A DNA stretch of 64,000 nt from Flavobacterium sp. LPB0248. GTDB lineage: Bacteria > Bacteroidota > Bacteroidia > Flavobacteriales > Flavobacteriaceae. The stretch lies in the NCBI RefSeq assembly GCF_013388355.1, contig NZ_CP058246.1:3224001-3288000 (forward strand). The letters run 5' to 3'. Position numbers and translations under genes: made by a program. Under the pieces are notes generated by a model. That model was not told the origin of the DNA. It worked only from the letters and a program-made list of their open reading frames with translations, and did no database searches. Shown here in pieces: positions 52,563-60,702 of this stretch (positions are counted from its first letter, which is position 1; every line of letters begins with the position of its first letter).

Positions 52563-54011
52563 TTATTTTTTAGAAAGCTCTTCCAGAACTTTTTTTCCAC
52601 CTTCATTTGTAGGATCCAATTCAACAGATTTTTTATAGTTGACCATTGCTAGTTTTTTGTCTCCATCTGCCAAATATGCTTCGCCTAAACTATCATAAGC
52701 ATTTCCAGATTTTGGGAAAGTCTCAACATTGATTTTGAAAACTTCAATAGCTTCTTTCTTTTTTCCAGTTTGAAGTAATTGATACCCAACTTTGTTCATG
52801 TCACTTTCTTTAATTCCGTAGGTTGGATCGTTTTTTAACTTCTTAAAAGTCTCTGTTCCTGCAACAGCGCCTTTTTCATTATAAACATCTAATAGATCAA
52901 GAGCTAGAGATTTTTTTGGCTGATTAAAAGGCTGATTGTATAAAATGGAACGAATTGCTGTGTTCATTTCTCCCAAAACAGTTCCTCCAGTATTATTCAA
53001 TAAAACGATAAGAATTTTATCTTTTGGAATACGAGAGATAACAGTATTAAATCCGTTAATACCGCCACCATGCTCAATAACAGTTAATTTGCTGTCTCCG
53101 TTTGGAACCTCATAAGTTGACCATCCGTAGCCATAAAAACCATCCCAGGCTTTTATGTAAGGTTTGAAAAGAGATTCCATCGATTTTTCTGAAAGCAGTT
53201 TATTAGTATAAAGTGCCTGATCCCATAAATACAAATCTTCTACAGTAGAGTATAAAGATCCAGCAGCATATGGAATGCTCATGTCAATATAAGAGGCATT
53301 GACAATTTTTTTGCCTTCTTTTTCATAACCAGCTGCTCTGTTTTTTAGAATCACATCGCTATGATCGTAACCAGAATTTACCATTTTTAAAGGCGTGAAA
53401 ATAGTTTCTTGCAAATTCTGCTCATATGTTTTGCCTGTAATTTTTTCGATAATGTAACCCAATAAAAAATATCCCGAATTGCTGTAATTGAATTTTTCGC
53501 CTGGAGTAAATTCAAGTGGCAGACTAGAAAATGTTTTTATAAAGGCTTCTGGCGTATAAGGATTTTTTGCTTTGTCTCTTAGAAAGTTTGGTGAGCTTGT
53601 GTAATTAGGAATACCTGACGTATGTGTCAGTAAATGATGAATAGTAATTTTATCGCCGTTTTCTTTCGGATAGTCAGAAAGATAAGTTGTAATAGGAACA
53701 TCTAGTTTTATTTTTCCTTCTTCTGCCAGCTTTACAATTAATAGAGCAGTAAATTGTTTACTTATGGATCCCAATCTGAATTTAGTATCTGGTTGATTGG
53801 GAATATTCCACTCCATATTGGCAGAACCAAAACCTTTTTTGAAAATTACTTTTCCGTTTTCGGCTACTAAAGCAGAACCATTAAATTGTCCGTATTCGTT
53901 ATACTTACTTAAAAGCTGCTCAATTTGCTGTGCTTTATCTTGAGCGAAAACGCTAAATGAGGAAAGCTGAAAAGCGACAAATAGTGCAATAAGTTTGATT
54001 GATTTTTTCAT
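52563..54011 (-). CDS. Beta-lactamase-fold serine hydrolase with C-terminal TPR
   Basis: A 482-residue exported protein (signal about residues 1-23, ending VFAQ). Residues about 30-370 form a class C beta-lactamase/D-peptidase fold with SxxK as GSISKQFTALL, YxN as YSNSGYFLLGY and the HGG motif in VIEHGGGINGF. The C-terminal 80 residues have TPR-like repeats (AIEVFKINVETFPKSGNAYDSLGEAYLADGDKKLAMVNYKKSVELDP). It may be a peptidase or esterase; resistance to beta-lactams cannot be inferred. It is followed by a terminator. Confidence 0.92.
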   Translation of the reverse strand: MKKSIKLIALFVAFQLSSFSVFAQDKAQQIEQLLSKYNEYGQFNGSALVAENGKVIFKKGFGSANMEWNIPNQPDTKFRLGSISKQFTALLIVKLAEEGKIKLDVPITTYLSDYPKENGDKITIHHLLTHTSGIPNYTSSPNFLRDKAKNPYTPEAFIKTFSSLPLEFTPGEKFNYSNSGYFLLGYIIEKITGKTYEQNLQETIFTPLKMVNSGYDHSDVILKNRAAGYEKEGKKIVNASYIDMSIPYAAGSLYSTVEDLYLWDQALYTNKLLSEKSMESLFKPYIKAWDGFYGYGWSTYEVPNGDSKLTVIEHGGGINGFNTVISRIPKDKILIVLLNNTGGTVLGEMNTAIRSILYNQPFNQPKKSLALDLLDVYNEKGAVAGTETFKKLKNDPTYGIKESDMNKVGYQLLQTGKKKEAIEVFKINVETFPKSGNAYDSLGEAYLADGDKKLAMVNYKKSVELDPTNEGGKKVLEELSKK

Positions 54012-54334
54012 AATGGATTGATTATGGTTTTAGATTAATGAAATTCGTTTTTGATTGATGATTGAAACTTCTTCAATGAAATAAAAAGATGTCCTAAAAT
54101 GTTAGACGATCGATTTGCGATTTGGTTTCAAGATTGACCTACTTTTTTCATTTTTTTTTTCAAAATAAAAAAGCAGAGCACAGACCAAATACTTTAAAAG
54201 TAGGCCTATGCTCATAACTAACAAATATTTTTAAGCACAATTAATCAGTCAAAACTTTACTTATATATAATAAAAAAAGGATAAATAACTTTAGCATGTT
54301 TTTGTATTTGAGTTGATATCCAATTGAATCTGAA
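54012..54334. other. Intergenic stretch between two serine hydrolase genes
   Basis: No gene is seen in this 320-base AT-rich gap. An inverted repeat CCTACTTTT (54138-54146) / AAAAGTAGG (54196-54204) forms a long-loop stem. It should contain the promoter of the downstream minus-strand gene, but no clear TAnnTTTG match was found. Confidence 0.4.
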
Positions 54335-55843
54335 TTATTTTGTTTCGATCTCAACTATTTTCTGGCCATTTTCTCCTAAGTAATGCACCACAATATTTTC
54401 ATAAATTTTATAGCCGTCATCAACATTGGTAAATATTACAAGACCTTGTTTTGTTTTAGGAAGTAAAATAAAAATGGTCTGAACACCTTTGTCTGCGCCA
54501 CCATGAGATAGGGCATAATTGCCGTTTCCTAAATCGTAAATTTCGAAGCCTAAACCAAAATATTTATTTTTTTTGGTAGCAATTTGATGCGATTTCATAT
54601 CGTCAGAAACTTTTTTACTTAAGCCATCACTATTCAAAACACTACATAAAAAATTGCCGTAATCTTCAATTGTCGTCAATAAATCGTCGGCGGCATTTGC
54701 GGTTTTGTTTTTTGTTGGTTCATAAAGATTTCCTTTATTATCAAAGCCATCTGCATATCTTGATAGATCAATTTTGTCATTCCAAATTAATTGGGAATCC
54801 TTCATTTTTAATGGTTCAAAAACTAATTCTGAAGCCAGTTGATCCAATGTTTTATGAAATTTTTTCTCCAGCGCCTTTCGCAGATATTCAAAACCTTCTC
54901 CAGAATACTGGTATTGTGTTCCAGGTTTGAATTTGAAATCTAATTTTTTAGATTCGTTAAAAGATCTCCAATTTGGAAAACCTGTTTGATGACTCAAAAC
55001 AATTCTCGTGGTCAGTAATTTTAAATATGGATCTTTTGCAATATCAGGATCAATCCAGTATTTATAAAGCGGTTCGTCTAAATCCCATTTTCCGGCACTT
55101 ACTAATTTCAGAACAGTAATAGCAGTTACGGGTTTTGTCAACGAAGCGACATTCCAAATGGTATTGTAAGGTGCTGAAACGCCTTTTTTAAGTTCGCCAA
55201 AAACTTTAATTTGTTTTAGTTTTCCATCTGTAATAATTCCAATTCCTAGAGCGGGAACATTATTTTCTTTTAGCCATTTTTCAGTTTCCAGATTATTGTC
55301 AAAAAGATTTGATATGCCAGCTATAGAACTTGTCATTTGGTGATTATAACTAAGTGATCGTGCTAATTTCCAGTCTTTATTTTTTAAAAGCCAAAGATGT
55401 GTAAACTTAGCAAAGCTTCCAGCCTGTTCTGTATTGCTGGCTGAGCTTTCATAAAAACGATGCGTTCCCATTTGTATAGCGCCATATAAAACACCATTTT
55501 TATATAAAGGATAAATTTCTGTGCTTCCGTTTATTAATTCTCTTCGATAATTATATTTTCTTGTTGGAGAACAGATTCCGTTTTGGAATGTTTTTAGAAA
55601 TCTTGTCTTGTCCGAAATACTGTCTTTGTCATGATAAAACTCAAAATCCTCAGTATAAAGATTTTCAAATTGTTTTATATCGCAGGTATTAAAACCAATG
55701 TTGAAAAGAAGACTGTCTTTTGACATAATGGTTTTATATAAAGCAGAATTTTTAGCCTCTTGGGAAAATCCTAGTTGGATTTGAATAAATAAGATTCCAA
55801 TTAAAAGGATTTTTAACTGAAAAAGGGATGATTTAATTTTCAT
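54335..55843 (-). CDS. Serine hydrolase with N-terminal NTF2-like domain
   Basis: A 502-residue exported protein (signal about residues 1-27). Residues about 35-165 have the NTF2/DUF4440 pattern (MSKDSLLFNIGFNTCDIKQFENLYTEDFEFYHDKDSI ... FTHLWLLKNKDWKLARSLSYNHQ). Residues about 185-490 form a beta-lactamase-type hydrolase with SxxK in NVASLTKPVTAI, YxG in YQYSGEGFEYL and HGG in ALSHGGADKGVQTI. The fusion of the two folds is moderately common in Bacteroidota. It lies next to an AraC regulator on the same strand, which may control it. Confidence 0.88.
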   Translation of the reverse strand: MKIKSSLFQLKILLIGILFIQIQLGFSQEAKNSALYKTIMSKDSLLFNIGFNTCDIKQFENLYTEDFEFYHDKDSISDKTRFLKTFQNGICSPTRKYNYRRELINGSTEIYPLYKNGVLYGAIQMGTHRFYESSASNTEQAGSFAKFTHLWLLKNKDWKLARSLSYNHQMTSSIAGISNLFDNNLETEKWLKENNVPALGIGIITDGKLKQIKVFGELKKGVSAPYNTIWNVASLTKPVTAITVLKLVSAGKWDLDEPLYKYWIDPDIAKDPYLKLLTTRIVLSHQTGFPNWRSFNESKKLDFKFKPGTQYQYSGEGFEYLRKALEKKFHKTLDQLASELVFEPLKMKDSQLIWNDKIDLSRYADGFDNKGNLYEPTKNKTANAADDLLTTIEDYGNFLCSVLNSDGLSKKVSDDMKSHQIATKKNKYFGLGFEIYDLGNGNYALSHGGADKGVQTIFILLPKTKQGLVIFTNVDDGYKIYENIVVHYLGENGQKIVEIETK

Positions 55844-55919
55844 TTGTGATTGATTATTGATTGATGATTTGGCAAAATTAGATCAATCAACAATCGCAAA
55901 ATTGTACAAATGCGAAAAT

Positions 55920-56714
55920 TTATCTTTTTTTTGAGAGAAAATACAAATCAGGATTGAACATTTTCGGAGTCATTTTGGTCACATCTTTAAATTTTCTTAT
56001 AAAATGGGATTGATCAAAGTATTTGTTATAAAGTGCGATTTCTGTAAGACTTAATTTTTCTAAATTGGCATTTAGCATTTGATCTACAGATTTTCTGAAT
56101 TTTAAAATCTGAATGTATTTTTTGATGGTAAGTCCAGTCGCCACTTTAAATTTTATTTGCAATAAACGCTGAGAAGAATTTAAGGATTGGCTAAGATCTG
56201 AAACCGAAACTTCGAAGTTTTTTAGTTTTATGATTTCGCAGATTTTTTCAATTATATCTTTTTCAGAATGAGAATTAGATAATGCCTCAAAATAAGAGTT
56301 TATTGTATTTACTACAATATGAGAATCAGAATCAATCTTAATTTTAAAAGGCAGTTCGTCAGGATTAATTTTGATGATAGAATCTGTGAAATCGCTTAAA
56401 TCATATTTTGGAAACAATGAAAGCGCCCAAGCATGAAGCTGAATAATTGTAACTTTAGTTTTTGGATGTATGTTTACCAAAACTTTGTTGGTCATTTGCG
56501 AACAAAAATAAACGCCTTCGTTCATTTCATATTTGGCCTTACTTGTATGAACATCAATAGAATTTCCAGTTATAAAAGCAAGATTGAAACATCCGTTTGG
56601 AAGAACGAGTTTGTTTTCAATCAAGCTTTCGCCAATGCTATTATCTAGACACCAAACTTTATTGACAAATCTTTCCGTTTTTTGAGTTACGTAATGTTCT
56701 GAGTATAACTGCAT
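55920..56714 (-). CDS. AraC-family transcriptional regulator
   Basis: A 264-residue protein with a C-terminal double helix-turn-helix (residues about 165-260): ISDLSQSLN-type first helix pair (VSDLSQSLNSSQRLLQIKFKVATGLTIKKYIQILKFRKSVDQM) and the second LTEIALYNKYFDQSHFIRKFKDVTKMTPKMFN, which is diagnostic of AraC/XylS. The N-terminal part (VWCLDNSIGESLIENKLVLPNGCFNLAFITGN) resembles a DUF6597-type sensor. It is divergent from the DUF1254 gene and lies upstream of two serine hydrolase genes on its own strand. Confidence 0.9.
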   Translation of the reverse strand: MQLYSEHYVTQKTERFVNKVWCLDNSIGESLIENKLVLPNGCFNLAFITGNSIDVHTSKAKYEMNEGVYFCSQMTNKVLVNIHPKTKVTIIQLHAWALSLFPKYDLSDFTDSIIKINPDELPFKIKIDSDSHIVVNTINSYFEALSNSHSEKDIIEKICEIIKLKNFEVSVSDLSQSLNSSQRLLQIKFKVATGLTIKKYIQILKFRKSVDQMLNANLEKLSLTEIALYNKYFDQSHFIRKFKDVTKMTPKMFNPDLYFLSKKR

Positions 56715-56742
56715 ATTTAAGTTTGATTTGTCAATTTGATTT

Positions 56743-56773
56743 CAAATTTAGGCTAAAAAGAGAATGAAACAAA
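56743..56773 (-). promoter_or_regulatory. Promoter candidate of the AraC regulator gene
   Basis: On the minus strand TTTG (56773-56770), 19 bases, TAAATTTG (56750-56743) matches the Bacteroidota consensus. The ATG follows 28 bases later. Confidence 0.6.
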
Positions 56774-56789
56774 AATGAGTATCCATAAA

Positions 56790-56823
56790 AAACAGGTTTC
56801 ATTTTATAACTTGAAACCTGTTT
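56790..56823. promoter_or_regulatory. Palindrome in the AraC/DUF1254 divergent promoter region
   Basis: AAACAGGTTTCA (56790-56801) and TGAAACCTGTTT (56812-56823) form 12-base perfect arms with a 10-base loop. The position, between divergent genes and just upstream of the AraC promoter, suits an operator for the regulator, though a hairpin role is also possible. Confidence 0.4.
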
Positions 56824-56909
56824 GAAGATAGTAAGTAGCTAATATTGTATGGACTAGATTTAAATTTGATTGGAATTTTATCCCTAATTCAAGTTTAAAT
56901 CTAATTATT

Positions 56910-58394
56910 ATGAAAAAAATCATTCCTTGTTTGTTTTCATTATTCCTTCTTGCAATAGCCTGTAAGAAAGAAACCGTAGTAAATAATGAAAGCGTTTCTG
57001 CAGATTCTTCAAGTGTAGATGGCTATGAATTTGTTGGCGGATATCCAACAGAGGCAACTATACAAAAAGCATATGATGATGCCGATCTTAATCGTGCGAT
57101 ACAAACCTATAAGTTTTTCTATCCAACAGTTTCTGGCGCGGCAATTGGTCTAGGAAATCTTGAAATAGGAGTAAAAGCCAATTCCGTTTTTGGAACATTG
57201 GATACAAAACCAGGTCAAATAGGATATACATTAAATTCAGATACACCTTATGCACCTGTAGTTTTAGATTTATCAAAAGGTCCTATGGTTGTCGAAATTC
57301 CGACAGGTCCACTTATTGTTGTTGCTATGGATGTTAATCAGCGCTGGGTTGCCGATATGGGAATTCCTGGCCCCGATGCAGGGAAAGGAGGCAAGCACTT
57401 AATTCTTCCATTTGGTTACAAAGGGCCAATTCCATCAACAGGGTATTACATTTGGCACGCTTCATCTGATAATCTTACTGTTGGTGTGCGTTCGCTTCCT
57501 GTTGGCGGAGATGTAAAAGGGGCCTTAGAACGCTTGACAACAGTAAAAGTTTATCCGTTTAATAAAACTTCTGATTGGAAAGATCCAACATGGCTTCAAT
57601 TGACTGACAAACCGCAAAACAGCACTCCGTTAAAATATGAGACAACTTTTAAGTATTGGGAAGTTTTAAAAGAAATTATCGATCGTGAACCATCTTATGA
57701 TGGATATCGCAATTATTATGGAGAATTGGCAGTGCTTGGAATTGCAAAAGGAAAGCCTTTTACGCCAGATGAGCGTATGAAAAGTATACTTTCAAAAGCT
57801 GCAAAAATTGCTAATGCTCAAATGCGTGTGCAATCATTTGCCGATCGTCGTCCAGATCGTATAGTTTGGAAAGATCGCCAATGGGAATGGGTTGGGCTTC
57901 GTCCTGAAAATGGAGATTTTAATACCGAGAATTATGTTGATATAGATGCGAGAGAAACTTGGTTCTACCAGGCAATTGGTGCTTCTCCAGCTATGTTTAG
58001 ACGTCAAGAAGGTTCAGGATCTTTATATTGGTTAGGATTGAAAGACAATACAGGAAAATATGTTGATGGAAGCAAGACTTATAAACTTACACTTCCTACA
58101 CCTGTACCTGCAAAACTTTTCTGGTCGGTTACAGTTTATGATGCCGAAACTAGAAGCCAAATTGCTACAGACCAAAATAAGGCAGCGCTTCGTTCTATGT
58201 TTGAGCTTAAAGATAAAATAGGAGGTAAAACAGTTGATTTGTATTTTGGACCAAAGATGCCTGCAGGCAAAGAAGGGCAATGGATAAAAACAATTCCAAA
58301 TAAAGGCTGGTTTGTTTATATACGTATCTATGGACCTGAAAAAGCTGCTTTTGATGGAAGCTGGAAACCTGGAGATTTTGAAGAAGTAAAATAA
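56910..58394 (+). CDS. Lipoprotein with DUF1254/DUF1214 domains
   Basis: A 494-residue protein with a lipoprotein signal (MKKIIPCLFSLFLLAIACKKE, lipid-modified Cys18). The DUF1254 part spans about residues 60-200 (AIQTYKFFYPTVSGAAIGLGNLEIG, NSDTPYAPVVLDLSKGPMVVEIP, VDMG-like WVADMGIPGPDAGKGGKHLILP). The DUF1214 part lies near the C-terminus (LKDNTGKYVDGSKTYKLTLPTPVPAKLFWSVTVYDAETRSQI). The function of the family is unknown. It is divergent from the AraC regulator across a palindrome, and a perfect bidirectional terminator follows. Confidence 0.88.
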   Translation: MKKIIPCLFSLFLLAIACKKETVVNNESVSADSSSVDGYEFVGGYPTEATIQKAYDDADLNRAIQTYKFFYPTVSGAAIGLGNLEIGVKANSVFGTLDTKPGQIGYTLNSDTPYAPVVLDLSKGPMVVEIPTGPLIVVAMDVNQRWVADMGIPGPDAGKGGKHLILPFGYKGPIPSTGYYIWHASSDNLTVGVRSLPVGGDVKGALERLTTVKVYPFNKTSDWKDPTWLQLTDKPQNSTPLKYETTFKYWEVLKEIIDREPSYDGYRNYYGELAVLGIAKGKPFTPDERMKSILSKAAKIANAQMRVQSFADRRPDRIVWKDRQWEWVGLRPENGDFNTENYVDIDARETWFYQAIGASPAMFRRQEGSGSLYWLGLKDNTGKYVDGSKTYKLTLPTPVPAKLFWSVTVYDAETRSQIATDQNKAALRSMFELKDKIGGKTVDLYFGPKMPAGKEGQWIKTIPNKGWFVYIRIYGPEKAAFDGSWKPGDFEEVK

Positions 58395-58422
58395 GTATTT
58401 CTTTTAAAAGGTAAATTAATTC

Positions 58423-58456
58423 AAACAGAAGCCGATTTTAAAATCGGCTTCTGTTT
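58423..58456. terminator. Perfect bidirectional terminator
   Basis: A 34-base perfect palindrome with arms AAACAGAAGCCGATTTT (58423-58439 and 58440-58456) and flanking A/T runs. It serves the convergent DUF1254 gene and acetyltransferase gene. Confidence 0.9.
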
Positions 58457-58457
58457 T

Positions 58458-59051
58458 TTAAAGAAACGCTGAGAAATATTCTTTTTTAGTTTTCGACCAT
58501 TCCTCAGATATAATACTAAAATAAACATCAGTTTTACTTTTTCCTTCAGAATCGACATAATTGTTTCTAAAAACACCTTCTTTTACAGCGCCTAGCTTTT
58601 CAATTGCTTTTTGTGATCGTAAGTTTTCTAAATCTGCGCTAAACTGAATTCTTCTAAATTGAATTTGTTCGAAACCAAAATTCAGCAATTCAAATTTACA
58701 TGCTTGATTTAATCCCGTTCCTTGAAACTCTTTTCCGTACCAAGTCCATCCAATTTCACATTTCTGACTCGCATGATTTAAATAACCGTATCGTGTGCTT
58801 CCTGCTACTTTGTTTGTAGCTTTATCAATAATCAAAAACGGATAACAAATTCCATCAGATTTCTGTTTTAACGTACTTTGAATATAGTTTTCAAAATCCT
58901 GATCGTTTCGAACATACATTCCCATATGTTTCCAAATGTCATCATCAAAAATGATTTCTTTGAGTTCTATATTTCTTTCGCTTTCAAATGGAATCAAAAG
59001 CACTTTCTCGTTTTCTAAAATAATGTCTGATTGTAAAATTTCGCTGTTCAT
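58458..59051 (-). CDS. GNAT-family N-acetyltransferase (RimJ/RimL-like)
   Basis: A 197-residue acetyltransferase. The order ILENEKVLLIPFESERNIELKEI, VAGSTRYGYLNHASQKCEIGWTWYGKEFQGTGLNQACKFELLNFGFEQI and RRIQFSADLENLRSQKAIEKLGAVKEGVFRN is typical of the RimJ/RimL protein-N-terminus or amino-acid acetylating group. The acetyl-CoA loop reads FQGTGLN. The substrate is unknown. Confidence 0.9.
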   Translation of the reverse strand: MNSEILQSDIILENEKVLLIPFESERNIELKEIIFDDDIWKHMGMYVRNDQDFENYIQSTLKQKSDGICYPFLIIDKATNKVAGSTRYGYLNHASQKCEIGWTWYGKEFQGTGLNQACKFELLNFGFEQIQFRRIQFSADLENLRSQKAIEKLGAVKEGVFRNNYVDSEGKSKTDVYFSIISEEWSKTKKEYFSAFL

Positions 59052-59267
59052 AATTTCTGTTTTACTAATTGTATAAATCTAATAACGAAATTAAATGTTT
59101 AATTTTTGTAAATAAATTTAATAAAATAACAATTTGTTATATTTATGAAACGCCAAAAAACAGGATAATGTTTGTGAATCACTATTTACGAACAATTTGT
59201 TCATTTATTTTACAGCTCATGTATTATTATTAGTTATTTTTACGACCCAATATTAGATTTTCCCTCG

Positions 59268-60611
59268 ATGCAAACATCATTAAAAATTGCTGTAGTTGGT
59301 TCTGGACTTGTAGGGTCGCTTCTGGCAATTTATCTTAAAAAAGCTGGACACAGCGTTCACGTTTATGATCGCAGTCCAGACATCCGAAAAATAAATTTTT
59401 CTGGCCGTTCTATTAATTTAGCAATGTCCAACCGTGGCTGGAAAGCTTTAGATGCAGTTGGTGTTGGTGATTCGGTTCGAGAAATCGCAATTCCGATGGA
59501 CAAACGTGCCATTCACTTAGTTGATAAATTAAATTTTCAGAATTACGGTCAGGAAGGCGAATCTATATATTCTATTTCAAGAGGAAAATTAAATAGAAAA
59601 ATGATCGATCTTGCTGAAGAAGCTGGAGCCGAATTTCATTTTGAGCAGAAAGTTTGGGACGTCACTTTAAATGATGCGACACTTCATATTGGTGAAAGCG
59701 AAAGAGGCGAGTGGGAAGAAAGAAAATTTGATATGGTTTTTGGTGCCGATGGAGCTTTTTCTAGAATCCGTCACAGAATGCAGCGTCAGAGCATGTTTAA
59801 TTATTCGCAGGAATTTTTGAATATGGGATATAAAGAACTAAATATTCCAGCAAATTCAGACGGAACACATAAATTAGATAAAAATTCATTTCATATTTGG
59901 CCAAGAGGCGAATACATGTTAATTGCACTTCCAAATCTTGATGGGAGTTTTACTTGTACTTTGTTTATGCCTTTCGAAGGAGAAAATTCGTTTGAGTCAT
60001 TAACAGACCGTAAAATGGTCGAAGATTTCTTCGAGAAAAATTTCCCAGACTCGATTGAAGTAATTCCAGAACTGGCAAATGATTTCTTTAAAAATCCAAC
60101 CAGTACTTTAGTTACCATGAAATGTTTTCCGTGGACTTACGAAAATAAAATTGCCTTGATTGGAGATGCCTGTCACGCGATTGTTCCATTTTACGGACAA
60201 GGAATGAATGCTGGTTTTGAAGATATCACTGTTTTGAGTGAAATGATTGAAAAGTACCAAGACGATTGGAAAAAAATATTTGCAGAATATCAGATCTCTA
60301 GAAAACCAAATGCAGATGCCATTGCAGAGCTTTCATATCGAAATTTCTTAGAAATGAGCACCAAAACGGCAGATGAAAAATTCTTGCTGCAAAAGAAAAT
60401 AGAAAAAGTTTTTTCAGACAAACATCCAGATAAATGGATTCCGCTTTATAGCCGTGTTACTTTTAGTGACCGTCCGTATGCCGAAGCTTTAGCAATCGGA
60501 GATTATCAAAATGCGATTATGGAAGAGGTTTTAAAACTCGATAATATCGAAAATATATGGAACACACCTGAAGTAGAAAATAAGATTCTGGAATTGTTAG
60601 AAAATAGATAG
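59268..60611 (+). CDS. kmo: Kynurenine 3-monooxygenase
   Basis: A 447-residue FAD-dependent hydroxylase. The N-terminal KIAVVGSGLVGSLLAIYLKKAGHSVHVYDR binds FAD, GADGAFSRIRHRM is the second motif and ALIGDACHAIVPFYGQGMNAGFEDITVL the third. FSGRSINLAMSNRGWKALDAVG and MPMDKRAIHLVD-like AIPMDKRAIHL are specific to the kynurenine enzyme. It turns kynurenine to 3-hydroxykynurenine, the substrate for kynU at 43690. It stands alone, followed by a CCATATAAG repeat. Confidence 0.93.
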   Translation: MQTSLKIAVVGSGLVGSLLAIYLKKAGHSVHVYDRSPDIRKINFSGRSINLAMSNRGWKALDAVGVGDSVREIAIPMDKRAIHLVDKLNFQNYGQEGESIYSISRGKLNRKMIDLAEEAGAEFHFEQKVWDVTLNDATLHIGESERGEWEERKFDMVFGADGAFSRIRHRMQRQSMFNYSQEFLNMGYKELNIPANSDGTHKLDKNSFHIWPRGEYMLIALPNLDGSFTCTLFMPFEGENSFESLTDRKMVEDFFEKNFPDSIEVIPELANDFFKNPTSTLVTMKCFPWTYENKIALIGDACHAIVPFYGQGMNAGFEDITVLSEMIEKYQDDWKKIFAEYQISRKPNADAIAELSYRNFLEMSTKTADEKFLLQKKIEKVFSDKHPDKWIPLYSRVTFSDRPYAEALAIGDYQNAIMEEVLKLDNIENIWNTPEVENKILELLENR

Positions 60612-60618
60612 AATTTTT

Positions 60619-60695
60619 AAACCATATAAGCGATATAAGTTCATTTAAAATCTTTACACAAAGTATTATATTGACTTATATCGCTTATATGGTTT
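60619..60695. repeat. CCATATAAG palindromic element, copy 4
   Basis: AAACCATATAAGCGATATAA (left, from 60619) pairs with TTATATCGCTTATATGGTTT (right, ending 60695). The variable triplet is CGA/TCG, matched between arms and different from the other three copies. It lies between the convergent kmo and HerA-like genes. Confidence 0.88.
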
Positions 60696-60702
60696 CATTT
60701 TT

